From Jeotgalibaca dankookensis (GTDB lineage Bacteria; Bacillota; Bacilli; Lactobacillales; Aerococcaceae), in the NCBI RefSeq assembly GCF_002005405.1, contig NZ_CP019728.1, positions 186,001 through 250,000 on the forward strand: DNA of 64,000 nucleotides, in the 5' to 3' direction. Positions 8,165-17,127 of this stretch are shown here, piece after piece (position 1 is the first letter of the stretch; each line of letters opens with the position of its first letter). A program made the position numbers and the translations under genes. The notes below the pieces were generated by a model. It was not told the DNA's origin. It did no database searches and saw nothing but the letters and a program-made list of their open reading frames with translations.

Positions 8165-9598
8165 ATGAAGAAACGAATTGCAATTGTCGGCATGGGTCCA
8201 GCAGGAATTAGTGTTTTGCGAGCGATGAGTCAGTATGACGCCTATCAAGCTTGCCAAATTGTTATCTACAATAATACCCAAACATTTGGAACGGGCATGC
8301 CTTATCAGAAGGATTCTGATTTACTTTTAATTAATCAAACGGCTGATACCATGAGTATCGATCCGAATAATAAACTTGATTTTGTGAACTGGGTCAAGGA
8401 ACATAAAGACTCAAACCAAGGACCTAAATCCTTTTTACCCCGTACTTGGTATGGTGAATATTTAAAAAGTAAACTGGATGAAGCCATCGAAAAAATGCAC
8501 CCTGAAATTATTTATGAAGACGCTAGAGCGATTCGTGTTCAAGAAGACGGTCGCTACCAAGTTGAAACGGATCAAACCTCTCAGAGCTTTGATATCTTAC
8601 ACCTTTGCATTGGACATCTTGCTTACCAAGACCCTTATAACTTAAGAGGGCATAATAATTATATTCATCATCCCTATCCCGTTCAAGAAAAGCTAACCAC
8701 TTTTCCAGAAGGAAGCCATATTGGAATTATTGGGACCGGCTTGACGAGCATTGATCTCATGCGTTTTTTAAGGAATCAGCCTAAGCATTATGACCTGTCT
8801 TTTATTTCTCGTAGTGGGGGCTTCTCCTTGTACCGAGAGCCAGAAACGGATTTAACCTTGCGCTATTTAACGTTAGAAAATTTAGAAAAGAACCGCAAAA
8901 ATGGCTTCGTTCCTTTGGAGAAAATGATTGAATGGTTCCGTCTTGAATGCCAAGAACATGGCGTGGACTTCGATCGTTTAGTCGAGCGGTTTGGTACTGG
9001 AACAACACCACAATTACGGGAACAACTCGAAACGCAAACCGACTTGGATATTGTTCAAACTATTATTGGTAAAATGGATCCCTATATAGCTGATTACATG
9101 ACTGCTTTAAAGGTATCCGATCGGCGGTTATTCTATTCAGAATATGAATCCCTATTCCACCATCTGCGTGCACCTATGCCTAAACAATCAGCAGAACGCC
9201 TAATTGAAGGCGTTGATAATCAAGAAATATTCGTATATGCCGGCATCCAATCAATCGAACCACTAGAGGATGGGTTTACCATTCAGCTAGCGAATAAAAG
9301 TGTAACGATTGATTATTTAATTAATGCAACCGGTCATGAGATGAGTCTTTCTGAACCGGAAAGACAATTACCATTAATTGCGCAATTAGTGGATGAATAT
9401 ATCCTAGAAGCAGAATATAATGGTGGGGCGCAAGTAATTTGGCCGAGTGCAGAAGCGGTTAGCCAGAAATATGGTATTCTAAACAATTTCTACGTCCATG
9501 GGCAACTGGTTCAGGGCATTCAATATGGAAATAGTGCGCACCTCTTAATGCAGCAAGCTACGAAAGTCGTAGCACTCGATTATTTTAAGAACTTTTAA
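8165..9598 (+). CDS. FAD/NAD(P)-binding protein (NAD_binding_9 type)
   Basis: Begins with a dinucleotide-binding motif, IAIVGMGPAGISVLR, followed by TFGTGMPYQKDSDLLLINQTADTMSID, the pattern of the HI0933/YdhS-like FAD-NAD(P)-binding family, and a second GxGxxS-type motif (IGIIGTGLTSIDLMRFL) near residue 183. Proteins of this family are poorly characterised; some act in siderophore, antibiotic or sulfur chemistry. It is 477 residues, starts with RBS GAGGAGAG, and is probably cotranscribed with galR (12-bp gap). No reaction can be named from the sequence. Confidence 0.75.
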   Translation: MKKRIAIVGMGPAGISVLRAMSQYDAYQACQIVIYNNTQTFGTGMPYQKDSDLLLINQTADTMSIDPNNKLDFVNWVKEHKDSNQGPKSFLPRTWYGEYLKSKLDEAIEKMHPEIIYEDARAIRVQEDGRYQVETDQTSQSFDILHLCIGHLAYQDPYNLRGHNNYIHHPYPVQEKLTTFPEGSHIGIIGTGLTSIDLMRFLRNQPKHYDLSFISRSGGFSLYREPETDLTLRYLTLENLEKNRKNGFVPLEKMIEWFRLECQEHGVDFDRLVERFGTGTTPQLREQLETQTDLDIVQTIIGKMDPYIADYMTALKVSDRRLFYSEYESLFHHLRAPMPKQSAERLIEGVDNQEIFVYAGIQSIEPLEDGFTIQLANKSVTIDYLINATGHEMSLSEPERQLPLIAQLVDEYILEAEYNGGAQVIWPSAEAVSQKYGILNNFYVHGQLVQGIQYGNSAHLLMQQATKVVALDYFKNF

Positions 9599-9734
9599 TC
9601 ACTAGCCTGACCAGTTTAACTTCTAGTGATGAAATTCTTGGTATTTTCATCATTAGCAGACTAAAAATAATTTGGTGTGATGAATTTTGCCCAAATTTCA
9701 TCACTAGAAGCGGTTAGGAGTTTTCTGGTGATGA
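9599..9734. repeat. Array of alternating inverted TAGTGATGAAA motifs (array A)
   Basis: The gap holds the motif in alternating orientation: TCACTAG (9599), CTAGTGATGAAA (9623), TTTCATCATTAG (9645), GTGATGAATTT (9677), AAATTTCATCAC (9693) and a partial GGTGATGA (9727). The outer copies form a perfect 17-bp inverted repeat (9620-9636 with 9694-9710), and neighbouring copies form two separate hairpins (9623-9656, 9677-9704). No protein is encoded here. The same motif recurs in array B near 17 kb. Confidence 0.7.
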
Positions 9735-9770
9735 TTTTATGAATTATAGGAAATCGAATGGGGGGTTTAG

Positions 9771-10904
9771 ATGAGCAATAAATTAGATATTAAAAAAGTT
9801 TACTATATTTTAATTATTTTTGGCTTGTTATTAATTTATAACTATTCAGAAACCATCATTATGTGGGGTCGCATTTTTGTCAGTGCGATGCGTCCTTTAA
9901 TAATTGGGGCTTTGGTCGCTTATTTATTAAATATTATTGTCGTCCGTTTAGAAAGACGATTCTTAGTAAAAATTAAGCAAAAAAACTTATTGATTGCCCG
10001 TTTGATCAGTATCGTCATTTCTGTCCTTGTGATTTCTGTTGTTTTATATTTGATTATAAAACTAATTTTCCCACAAGTTGTTACAATTATTACGAGTCTG
10101 ATCAATGGCATTCCAGTCTTAATGAATCAAATTCAATTAATCCTTGAAAATAAAGAGGTCGCTGCTGTTGTGAATTCCCTTGGTGCTAATCTAGTAAAAG
10201 ACTTCAATGATTATGGCCAACGGTTAATTAGCTTTGCAACATCTAGCGCCAATCAGGTACTCAATTCTTTTCTACAAGTTATTGGGGGTGCCACTTCGGC
10301 TTTGTTTACCTTTGTTATTGCCTTCTCTTTTGCTATGTATTTATTATTAGGAAAAGAGAGACTGACTCAGCAGATGCGCACCATTGGGGTAGCCTTTCTC
10401 CCGGAGAAAACCTATAATCGCTTCACGAGACTGTTGACAATGAGTCATGAAATTTTTTCGAGCTTCTTCGTCGGTCAAACTTTGGAAGCTATTATTTTAG
10501 GCGTTTTATGTGTCTTGGGGATGCTGCTCTTCCGTTTCCCGTTTGCTTTAACAATTGGGACTTTTACTGGTTTTACAGCATTAGTACCCTTAGTGGGTGC
10601 TTGGCTAGGTGCAGCAGTTGGATTTTTACTCATTGCTTCGCAAAACCTAACCCAATCTCTATTTTTTATTGTTTTTATAGTGATCCTTCAACAAATAGAA
10701 AGCAACTTAATTTATCCACGAGTCGTAGGAACCAGCATCGGAATTCCAGGGATTTGGGTTCTGGTTGCGATTACGATTGGTGGCGGAGTCGCTGGAATTC
10801 CTGGTATGCTCATTGGCGTTCCAGCTGTAGCAACCATCTATCAAGTTGTCCAAATCATTACAGCCAAACGTCTGCAGGAAAAAACCATGAGGCAAACCCA
10901 ATAA
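9771..10904 (+). CDS. AI-2E family membrane protein
   Basis: Polytopic membrane protein of 377 residues with about eight hydrophobic segments and the family layout: N-terminal helix pair, a less hydrophobic middle (residues 115-150), then FVIAFSFAMYLLLGKERL, and the C-terminal core FTALVPLVGAWLGAAVG and GIPGIWVLVAITIGGGVAGIPGMLIGVPAVA. Members have been linked to autoinducer-2 export (TqsA), sodium/proton exchange and transport of small organics, so the substrate is open. Its stop codon is in the ascending arm of a bidirectional terminator shared with the next gene. Confidence 0.85.
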   Translation: MSNKLDIKKVYYILIIFGLLLIYNYSETIIMWGRIFVSAMRPLIIGALVAYLLNIIVVRLERRFLVKIKQKNLLIARLISIVISVLVISVVLYLIIKLIFPQVVTIITSLINGIPVLMNQIQLILENKEVAAVVNSLGANLVKDFNDYGQRLISFATSSANQVLNSFLQVIGGATSALFTFVIAFSFAMYLLLGKERLTQQMRTIGVAFLPEKTYNRFTRLLTMSHEIFSSFFVGQTLEAIILGVLCVLGMLLFRFPFALTIGTFTGFTALVPLVGAWLGAAVGFLLIASQNLTQSLFFIVFIVILQQIESNLIYPRVVGTSIGIPGIWVLVAITIGGGVAGIPGMLIGVPAVATIYQVVQIITAKRLQEKTMRQTQ

Positions 10905-10950
10905 AAAAACTGGTCAAACCTTAATGGAATAAAGTCTGACCAGTTTTTTT
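10904..10950. terminator. Bidirectional terminator between convergent genes
   Basis: AAAAAACTGGTCA and TGACCAGTTTTTT form a perfect 13-bp stem with a 20-nt loop, flanked by A and T runs, so it works both ways. It overlaps the stop codons of both genes. Confidence 0.85.
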
Positions 10951-11593
10951 AAATAAGTGGCAGATTGTATTTTTTAATTAATTTCATTAGCCAATTCAAT
11001 ATGCGCCCAACTGAAACGGCCGCAACAACGGTACCAATTCCAATTGATCCTAAGGAACCAAGAAAAATAAAGCCAATTGCTAAAGCTAAAAGGACATTAG
11101 AAACATCGCCAACAATTCTGGCATGTCCATAAGTCATATGGAAATGCTTACTAATAACATTGGTCAATTCATCATAGGGCATCAGAGTAAAGTTTACATT
11201 TGTATAACCGGTTAGACCCATGGCTATTAAAAACAAACTAATAATTAAATAAAGCCATTGGATAGCTAGATTGGTTGGTGCAGGCAAAACCAGTTGGACG
11301 AGAAATAAAGAAGCATCAATAAAAAATCCAAATAAAAAAGCAATCGCGAGTTGGATAGCCGCGTCTTTTATATCAAGTACTCTGGTAATTAATACTTGCA
11401 CACCAATATAGAAGAAATGCGTAAAGACCGTGATGGTTCCGACTGAGATTCCAGTTACTAAGGTGACGGCATATGACAAAGATGAAACGGGTGAAACGCC
11501 CAAATCAGCATAAATTGAAAAGCTGATTCCTAGCGACATAAAAAAGACTCCGACGACATAAATAAGAGAACGTCGCATAATATTTTTATTCAA
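10949..11593 (-). CDS. YczE/YyaS-like membrane protein
   Basis: Integral membrane protein of 214 residues with five or six hydrophobic helices and the family features YADLGVSPVSSLSYAV, ISVGTITVFTHFFYIGVQ and LMPYDELTNVISKHF. Relatives (YczE, YitT-like) have no settled function; B. subtilis yczE has been linked to surfactin production. The start is a TTG with AAGGGAG 5-6 bp upstream. It is monocistronic with its own promoter. Confidence 0.75.
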   Translation of the reverse strand: MNKNIMRRSLIYVVGVFFMSLGISFSIYADLGVSPVSSLSYAVTLVTGISVGTITVFTHFFYIGVQVLITRVLDIKDAAIQLAIAFLFGFFIDASLFLVQLVLPAPTNLAIQWLYLIISLFLIAMGLTGYTNVNFTLMPYDELTNVISKHFHMTYGHARIVGDVSNVLLALAIGFIFLGSLGSIGIGTVVAAVSVGRILNWLMKLIKKYNLPLI

Positions 11594-11625
11594 TTGTCTC
11601 CCTTCAAGTTTGTACTCATACGTTC

Positions 11626-11634
11626 ATTATAGCA
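11626..11634 (-). promoter_or_regulatory. Extended -10 promoter of the YczE-like gene
   Basis: On the minus strand the sequence reads TGCTATAAT, a perfect extended -10, about 33 bp before the TTG start. No strong -35 is needed or seen. Confidence 0.55.
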
Positions 11635-11789
11635 TGAACCCATTCACTATTCTCACTAACTATTAAATAATTGCCTAGCAAAATGGACAGTTTATGACTA
11701 ATCATTTTATAACCTAGAAGGTGTAAAAACTACAAGTTTTCAATGGAAATGATATAATAAACATACTATAAAAATTCGGAGGCGAGACA

Positions 11790-12620
11790 ATGGAAACGAT
11801 CACCTTGAACACAGGAATTGAACTACCAATTGTTGGAACCGGAACAAATACGTATGGAAAAGAAAATAATGATTATCAGGGTAAAATAAATGGAGATACG
11901 ACTGAACTGGACCAGGCAATTTCCTTAGGCTATCGCCATATCGATACAGCTATTTCTTACCGCAATGAATCTGTAATCGGCGATGCCGTAAAAAAAAGTA
12001 AGCTTCCCCGAGAAGAATTTTTCTTAACCTCTAAAATTCCGGGACGTCCGGAATATATTGAAACAACAGAAGCAGTTCATCAAGCGGTTGCTGACAGTTT
12101 AAATGCTTTAAAAACAGATTATATTGATTTGTATTTAATACACCACCCATGGGATAACAATGAGGAAATATTTACAGTCTGGCGTATTCTTGAAGAATAT
12201 GTGGACAAAGGTGTCTTAAAAGCCATTGGTGTTTCAAATTTCAATCAAGAGCAACTCGGCTTCATTCTAGAGCGCGCTCGCATCAAACCTGCAGTCAATC
12301 AAATCCAATCGAACACGAGTGAGTGGAATCATGCTATAATAGAATACTGCCAGGAACACGGTGTGGTTCCAGAAGCGTGGGGACCGCTATCACGTATCGA
12401 TGCTTCTTGCCGTCAAGCTTTAACAGAAATAGGCCAGCGTTATGGAAAAACCTGGGCACAAGTTATTCTGCGCTACCAAATTCAACGTGGTGTAGCAGTT
12501 ATTCCTAAGTCCCATAACCCAGAGCGCCAACAGTTAAATATTGAACTGTTTGATTTTTCGCTCACCGAAGAAGAAATGACGACGATTGGTCATTTAAAAA
12601 ATAAAGAGCAAAATAATTAG
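11790..12620 (+). CDS. Aldo/keto reductase
   Basis: NADPH-dependent reductase of aldehydes or ketones with the (beta/alpha)8 fold. The catalytic tetrad is visible: Asp in GYRHIDTAISY, Tyr in SYRNE, Lys in FLTSKIP and His in YLIHHPW. The C-terminal IPKSHNPERQQLNIELFDF carries the cofactor-binding IPKS. Its 276 residues match the 2,5-diketo-gluconate reductase/YvgN group. GGAGGCG lies 8 bp upstream and a perfect TATAAT occurs at 11753. Physiological substrate unknown. Confidence 0.88.
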   Translation: METITLNTGIELPIVGTGTNTYGKENNDYQGKINGDTTELDQAISLGYRHIDTAISYRNESVIGDAVKKSKLPREEFFLTSKIPGRPEYIETTEAVHQAVADSLNALKTDYIDLYLIHHPWDNNEEIFTVWRILEEYVDKGVLKAIGVSNFNQEQLGFILERARIKPAVNQIQSNTSEWNHAIIEYCQEHGVVPEAWGPLSRIDASCRQALTEIGQRYGKTWAQVILRYQIQRGVAVIPKSHNPERQQLNIELFDFSLTEEEMTTIGHLKNKEQNN

Positions 12621-12675
12621 AAAAATGAACATGTTGGCTTATAATGATTAAATAATACTTTACATAAGAGGAAGG

Positions 12676-12705
12676 AACTTTCCAAGTATTCGGAAAGTTT
12701 CTTTT
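12676..12705 (+). terminator. Terminator after the aldo/keto reductase
   Basis: AACTTTCC and GGAAAGTT form an 8-bp stem followed by TTCTTTTT. It lies just upstream of the ABC exporter genes and could equally act as an attenuator for them. Confidence 0.6.
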
Positions 12706-12729
12706 TAAGTACAAACACAGGGGGAAATT

Positions 12730-14493
12730 ATGTTTGATATATTAAAAAAATTAGGTTGGTTTTTTAAATTACGTTGGAAAACTTATACATTTGGCGTGTT
12801 TGGACTGATTGCCGTTGCCTTACTATCAGCGGTCACACCCCTTATTTTAGGGAATATTATCGATGAAATTGTAACCGGCAGTCTGACTTATCGAAGTCTC
12901 ATCATTCAGTCTGGTACGATTCTCGTCTTTGCCATTTTTATGTACGGACTTCGTTTTGGATGGCGAAATGCAATTTTTGGTAATTCTACCTTATTAGAAT
13001 CCATCATGCGTAATCGTCTCTTTACACATTTTACCAAAATGGACAGTCAGTTCTTCCACCACTACCGAACTGGTGACTTGATGGCACATGCCACGAATGA
13101 TTTAGCAGCCTTACGGTTTGTAGCCGGAGGGGGAATTTTAGCCATGACCGATTCGGTGTTCATTGGTGGAACGACCCTCTTTTCAATGATTTTCTTTGTC
13201 GACTGGCAGTTAACTTTAACGACCATTTTGCCTTTTCCAATCTTGATTTTTGCAGCGCGTTATTTAGGGAAAGCCATTAACAAGCGCTACCGCGGTTCGC
13301 TTGAGTCTTTTTCGCAAATGAATAACCACGTTCAAGAAAGTGTTGGCGGTATGAAAGTCATCAAAACCTTTGGAGAAGAAGAACCCAACTATGTTGACTT
13401 TACCAAAGACATTCAAAATGTTTTTGATAAGAACAAAGGGGTTTATATTGTTGAGTCTGCGTATACGCCTATTATTGAAGGAATTACTGGCTTAACCTAT
13501 GTCTTAACGCTCCTTTTTGGAACTTATTTTATTAAGATTGACCGAATTACGATTGGACAATTGGTTGCCTACTTTAGTTATTTATCTATGATGGCATGGC
13601 CTTTACTTGCAGTCGGTCGTGTGGCAAATACCTTAGAACGCGGCGATGCCAGCTACAAACGGGTTGCCAATCTCTTGTCACAAACATCTGCCTTAATGGA
13701 AGTAAAAAATCCAATTCAAGCTCCTGTTTCTGGCGATATCCACTTCAAAATTGATAGTTTTACCTATCCAGACTCCGCCGAACCAGTTTTAACCGATGCA
13801 GAGTTTCGCTTAAATGCAGGGTCTACTCTAGGAATTGTAGGGCATACCGGTTCGGGAAAAAGTACGATTTTCAAACTTTTAATGCGTGAATATGATCCTA
13901 ATAATGGCTTTATTACCTATAACGGACATAATTTAAAAGATTATAGTCTGGATGCTATTGCACAAGGAACCGGCTATGTTCCTCAAGGATCCTTTTTATT
14001 TTCAACCAGTGTGCGCGAAAATATTCGTTTTGTAAATCCTGACTTGACTCAAGACGAAGTGGAATACTTTGCTAAATTAGCCGATGTTCACGAGGACATT
14101 ATGCAATTTCCACAAGGCTATGGAACCGAAGTAGGCGAGCGCGGCGTTTCGCTTTCCGGTGGGCAAAAGCAACGGATTGCCATCGCACGGGCGCTCGCAA
14201 CTAAAGCTGAATTTTTAATTTTAGATGATGCCTTATCAGCGGTAGATGCGCAGACAGAATCGCGTATTTTAACGAACTTGCGTGATATTCGTAAAAATGA
14301 ATCTACTATTATCGCCACCCATCGGATTAGCTCAATTATGCATGCCGATGAAATTATTGTTTTGAAAAAAGGTCGAATTGTCGAACGTGGTCAGCATGCG
14401 GAGCTCCTCGCTAAAGATGGCTGGTACAGCCGTATGTATAAAGAACAACAATTGCAACAAAAAATGACCGAAGGAGGCGAGGATATTGGCTGA
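12730..14493 (+). CDS. Heterodimeric ABC exporter, first subunit
   Basis: Half-transporter: six-helix exporter domain (about residues 15-300) and an ATPase domain (335-570). Walker A is GHTGSGKST, the signature is intact (SLSGGQKQRIAIARAL), but Walker B reads FLILDDALSAVD, with Asp where the catalytic Glu normally sits. This is the non-catalytic partner pattern known from LmrCD, BmrCD and EfrAB. GGGGG ribosome binding site precedes the ATG, and the stop overlaps the second subunit by 8 bp. Likely role: efflux of hydrophobic drugs or lipids; substrate not deducible. Confidence 0.9.
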   Translation: MFDILKKLGWFFKLRWKTYTFGVFGLIAVALLSAVTPLILGNIIDEIVTGSLTYRSLIIQSGTILVFAIFMYGLRFGWRNAIFGNSTLLESIMRNRLFTHFTKMDSQFFHHYRTGDLMAHATNDLAALRFVAGGGILAMTDSVFIGGTTLFSMIFFVDWQLTLTTILPFPILIFAARYLGKAINKRYRGSLESFSQMNNHVQESVGGMKVIKTFGEEEPNYVDFTKDIQNVFDKNKGVYIVESAYTPIIEGITGLTYVLTLLFGTYFIKIDRITIGQLVAYFSYLSMMAWPLLAVGRVANTLERGDASYKRVANLLSQTSALMEVKNPIQAPVSGDIHFKIDSFTYPDSAEPVLTDAEFRLNAGSTLGIVGHTGSGKSTIFKLLMREYDPNNGFITYNGHNLKDYSLDAIAQGTGYVPQGSFLFSTSVRENIRFVNPDLTQDEVEYFAKLADVHEDIMQFPQGYGTEVGERGVSLSGGQKQRIAIARALATKAEFLILDDALSAVDAQTESRILTNLRDIRKNESTIIATHRISSIMHADEIIVLKKGRIVERGQHAELLAKDGWYSRMYKEQQLQQKMTEGGEDIG

Positions 14494-16279
14494 TAAAAAA
14501 ACAAACTTCACTTTGCGTGAACAAGCAAGTATCCTAGCGGGTCTGTTCTCCTTTACCAAGAAATATTGGAAATTATTTACCGTTTCTGTACTCAGTATGG
14601 CAGCTGTTTCAGCAATTAGTGCTTATTTACCGGTCATTGTACAACGCTATATTGATAACTATTTAGCAACAGGTGACGCAACCATTGGCATCGCCATTCG
14701 TATGTCCTTGTTCTACTTAGTATTCGTTATTTTGAAGATGGTTTTGGTTTATTTGAAAAACTATACCTTTAAAATTGCTTCTGAATTAACCGTTGCAACC
14801 ATGCGGAACAAACTTTATGGAAAAGTTGTCGGGCTAGGGATGCGGTATTTTGATCAGACTCCGACCGGTTCGGTTGTGTCCCGTGTGACAAATGATACGG
14901 AAACTATTAAAGAATTTTGGAACGTTTTCCTCACTTTCTTAGATGGACTGTTAAATGCCATTTCAATTGGGATTGCTATGTTTGCTTTGAATGCCCAGTT
15001 AGCTTGGATCTTTATGGGCTTTATTCCGATTGTGTTTGCTCTTATCTATATTTACCAAAAATATAGTACGATTATTTATGGACGGATGCGCAGTGCCCTA
15101 AGTCGGGTTAATGCTAAACTGAGTGAATCCATTACCGGAATGACTATTATCCAACACTTTAACCAAGAAGAACGGATGAAAAGAGAGTTCGACGTTGTGA
15201 ACCAAGAGTATGTAACTGCACGTAAAAATATGTTCAAGATGAATGCCTTACTCTTGATGCCAGCCGTGAACCTGATTGAAGCCATTGCGCTCTTTATCGT
15301 TTTATGGATATTCGGGATTCGCTTTTTAGAAAATTCCATTGCCAACGTCGGGATGATTTATGCCTTTACTTCTTATGCCAAATCCTTTTTCCATCCAATC
15401 GGAAATATGCTAGATAGTTTGAGTGTCTTCCAAGATGGTCTCGTTTCAGGATCGCGCGTAATGGAAATCATCAATCTAGACGAGAAAGCACCACACTCAA
15501 ATCCAGATGCAACGGGTGAAATTACAGAAGGTAAAATTGAAATTAATAATTTATCATTCTCATATGACAATGAAAACGACGTGCTTCATGATATTTCTAT
15601 TTCGGCTCAACCAGGTGAAACAATCGCTTTAGTAGGTCAAACTGGTTCAGGGAAGAGTTCTATCATTAATATCTTGATGCGCTTTTACGACTACCAACGT
15701 GGCGAAATTCTGATTGATGGTCAATCGATTCGTGACATTCCCATGAAAACTTTGCGCCAACAAATGGGCTTGGTCTTGCAAGACAGTTTTATGTTCTATG
15801 GTGATATGGCAGATAATATTCGTATGCATGGAATGTACACCGATCAAGAAATAAAAGCCGCTGCAGAATTTGTAAATGCCGATGATTTTATTGAAGAATT
15901 AGACGGTGGCTATCATGCTAAAGTGATTGAAGGCGGCGCGACTTTCTCAACGGGTGAGAAACAGCTTATTTCGTTTGCTCGAACCATTTTGCGCAGCCCC
16001 AAAATTTTAATTTTGGATGAAGCAACGGCTAATATTGATACAGAAACTGAACAGAAAATTTCTAAGGGACTTGAAAATATGCGACGCGGTCGAACAACCA
16101 TTATTATTGCGCACCGTTTGTCGACGATTCGTGATGCAGATAAGATTTATGTTTTGCGTCAAGGACGGATCATTGAAGAAGGAAAACACGACGAGTTGAT
16201 TGAACAAGGCGGCGTTTACTACGATATGTACCAACTTCAAAGTTTCCAAGAAGAAGAGGGCGATTATCTTGGCGAGTAA
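14486..16279 (+). CDS. Heterodimeric ABC exporter, second subunit
   Basis: Partner half-transporter, 597 residues, starting at a TTG preceded by GGAGGCGAGG inside the first gene. It has the membrane domain (25-320) and ATPase domain (350-585) with Walker A GQTGSGKSS, Walker B ILILDEATANID with the catalytic Glu, and a degenerate signature, FSTGEKQLISFART, instead of LSGGQ. Combined with the partner's intact signature and missing Glu, the pair has one working and one degenerate ATP site, as in other LmrCD/BmrCD-like exporters. Its end overlaps the rnhA start. Confidence 0.9.
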   Translation: MADKKTNFTLREQASILAGLFSFTKKYWKLFTVSVLSMAAVSAISAYLPVIVQRYIDNYLATGDATIGIAIRMSLFYLVFVILKMVLVYLKNYTFKIASELTVATMRNKLYGKVVGLGMRYFDQTPTGSVVSRVTNDTETIKEFWNVFLTFLDGLLNAISIGIAMFALNAQLAWIFMGFIPIVFALIYIYQKYSTIIYGRMRSALSRVNAKLSESITGMTIIQHFNQEERMKREFDVVNQEYVTARKNMFKMNALLLMPAVNLIEAIALFIVLWIFGIRFLENSIANVGMIYAFTSYAKSFFHPIGNMLDSLSVFQDGLVSGSRVMEIINLDEKAPHSNPDATGEITEGKIEINNLSFSYDNENDVLHDISISAQPGETIALVGQTGSGKSSIINILMRFYDYQRGEILIDGQSIRDIPMKTLRQQMGLVLQDSFMFYGDMADNIRMHGMYTDQEIKAAAEFVNADDFIEELDGGYHAKVIEGGATFSTGEKQLISFARTILRSPKILILDEATANIDTETEQKISKGLENMRRGRTTIIIAHRLSTIRDADKIYVLRQGRIIEEGKHDELIEQGGVYYDMYQLQSFQEEEGDYLGE

Positions 16280-16868
16280 ATTTTATGCCGTAAAAAAAGG
16301 GCGCAAACCTGGTATTTACCTCACTTGGCCGGAAGCGCAAAAACAAATTAGTGGCTTTTCAGGAGCGCAATTTAAATCCTTTCCTAGTAAAGAAGAAGCC
16401 TTGGATTTTATTAATCCTCCCGAAGAATCTCAGATTGATTGGTCAGCTAGCGATACAATCGAAGCTTACGTAGATGGGTCCTTTGATCGAGTCAACAACC
16501 GCTATAGTTATGGGGTTGTGATTGTAAAAAATGATCAGATTGTTACTACTTTTAATCAGGCTGCTGCGGATCCGCGTTACACGGAAAGTTTTCAAATAGC
16601 CGGTGAAGTCTTCGGTGCTCTAGCAGCAATCCGTTGGGCAATCCAAGCAGGTTATGCGGCTATCAATATTCGCTATGATTATCTGGGTATCGAGCAGTGG
16701 GCACGCGGTTTGTGGAAAACCAATAAGCCAGTCTCAAAAGATTACGTACAAGCTTTTAAAGAATTGGCACCCCATATTACGGTTCGCTTTCAAAAAGAAA
16801 AGGCGCATACGGGTGTGGCGTATAATGAAATGGCTGACCAACTAGCCAAACAAGCTTTAAACAAGTAA
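16269..16868 (+). CDS. rnhA: Ribonuclease HI with N-terminal hybrid-binding domain
   Basis: Degrades RNA in RNA-DNA hybrids. The first 45 or so residues (KFYAVKKGRKPGIYLTWPEAQKQI) are the viroplasmin-like RNA/DNA-binding domain; the catalytic domain follows with acidic residues in AYVDGSFD, GEVFGALAAIRW, IRYDYLGI and NEMADQLAK. I choose the TTG at 16269 (GAGG 9 bp upstream), which gives about 199 residues and places the conserved KFYAVKKG at the start; an earlier in-frame TTG at 16200 would add 23 residues that only reflect the overlapping exporter gene. The start overlaps the exporter by 11 bp. Confidence 0.88.
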   Translation: MASKFYAVKKGRKPGIYLTWPEAQKQISGFSGAQFKSFPSKEEALDFINPPEESQIDWSASDTIEAYVDGSFDRVNNRYSYGVVIVKNDQIVTTFNQAAADPRYTESFQIAGEVFGALAAIRWAIQAGYAAINIRYDYLGIEQWARGLWKTNKPVSKDYVQAFKELAPHITVRFQKEKAHTGVAYNEMADQLAKQALNK

Positions 16869-16878
16869 AATTCTTACT

Positions 16879-16909
16879 AAAAAGGTCGAGATACGTTCTC
16901 GGCCTTTTT
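16879..16909 (+). terminator. Terminator after rnhA
   Basis: AAAAAGGTCGAGA pairs with TCTCGGCCTTTTT (13 bp, one G-U), with the T run at the end. Confidence 0.85.
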
Positions 16910-16939
16910 ATTATGATCATAAATAGCTGAAAAAGCTCC

Positions 16940-17055
16940 GCTAGTGATGAAAAACAGCCCTTTTTCATCACTAGCCGAATAAAACCCTCGTCTTATGATG
17001 AATAATCATGAAATTTCATCATAAGAGCAAGATTCCTTTCAACTTATGATGTTGG
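16940..17055. repeat. Array of alternating inverted TGATGAA motifs (array B)
   Basis: Hairpin B1 is a perfect 15-bp stem (GCTAGTGATGAAAAA with TTTTTCATCACTAGC, 16940-16975). Hairpin B2 is a perfect 12-bp stem (TCTTATGATGAA with TTCATCATAAGA, 16991-17026). A single further copy, CTTATGATG, follows at 17043. B1 carries the same CTAGTGATGAAA as array A; B2 uses a TTATGATGAA variant with both arms changed together. Confidence 0.7.
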
Positions 17056-17127
17056 AAATAAAAAATGGCTAGAATTATAAGAATCCAATATGGTATATTA
17101 AGAGGAATATATTAAGGAGGGATAAAA

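Noticed and set aside
10508-10924. 138-codon plus-strand frame inside the AI-2E-family gene
   Set aside because: Overlaps the clear membrane protein gene in another frame; composition (Cys/Ser/Asn/Trp-rich) is that of an out-of-frame reading.
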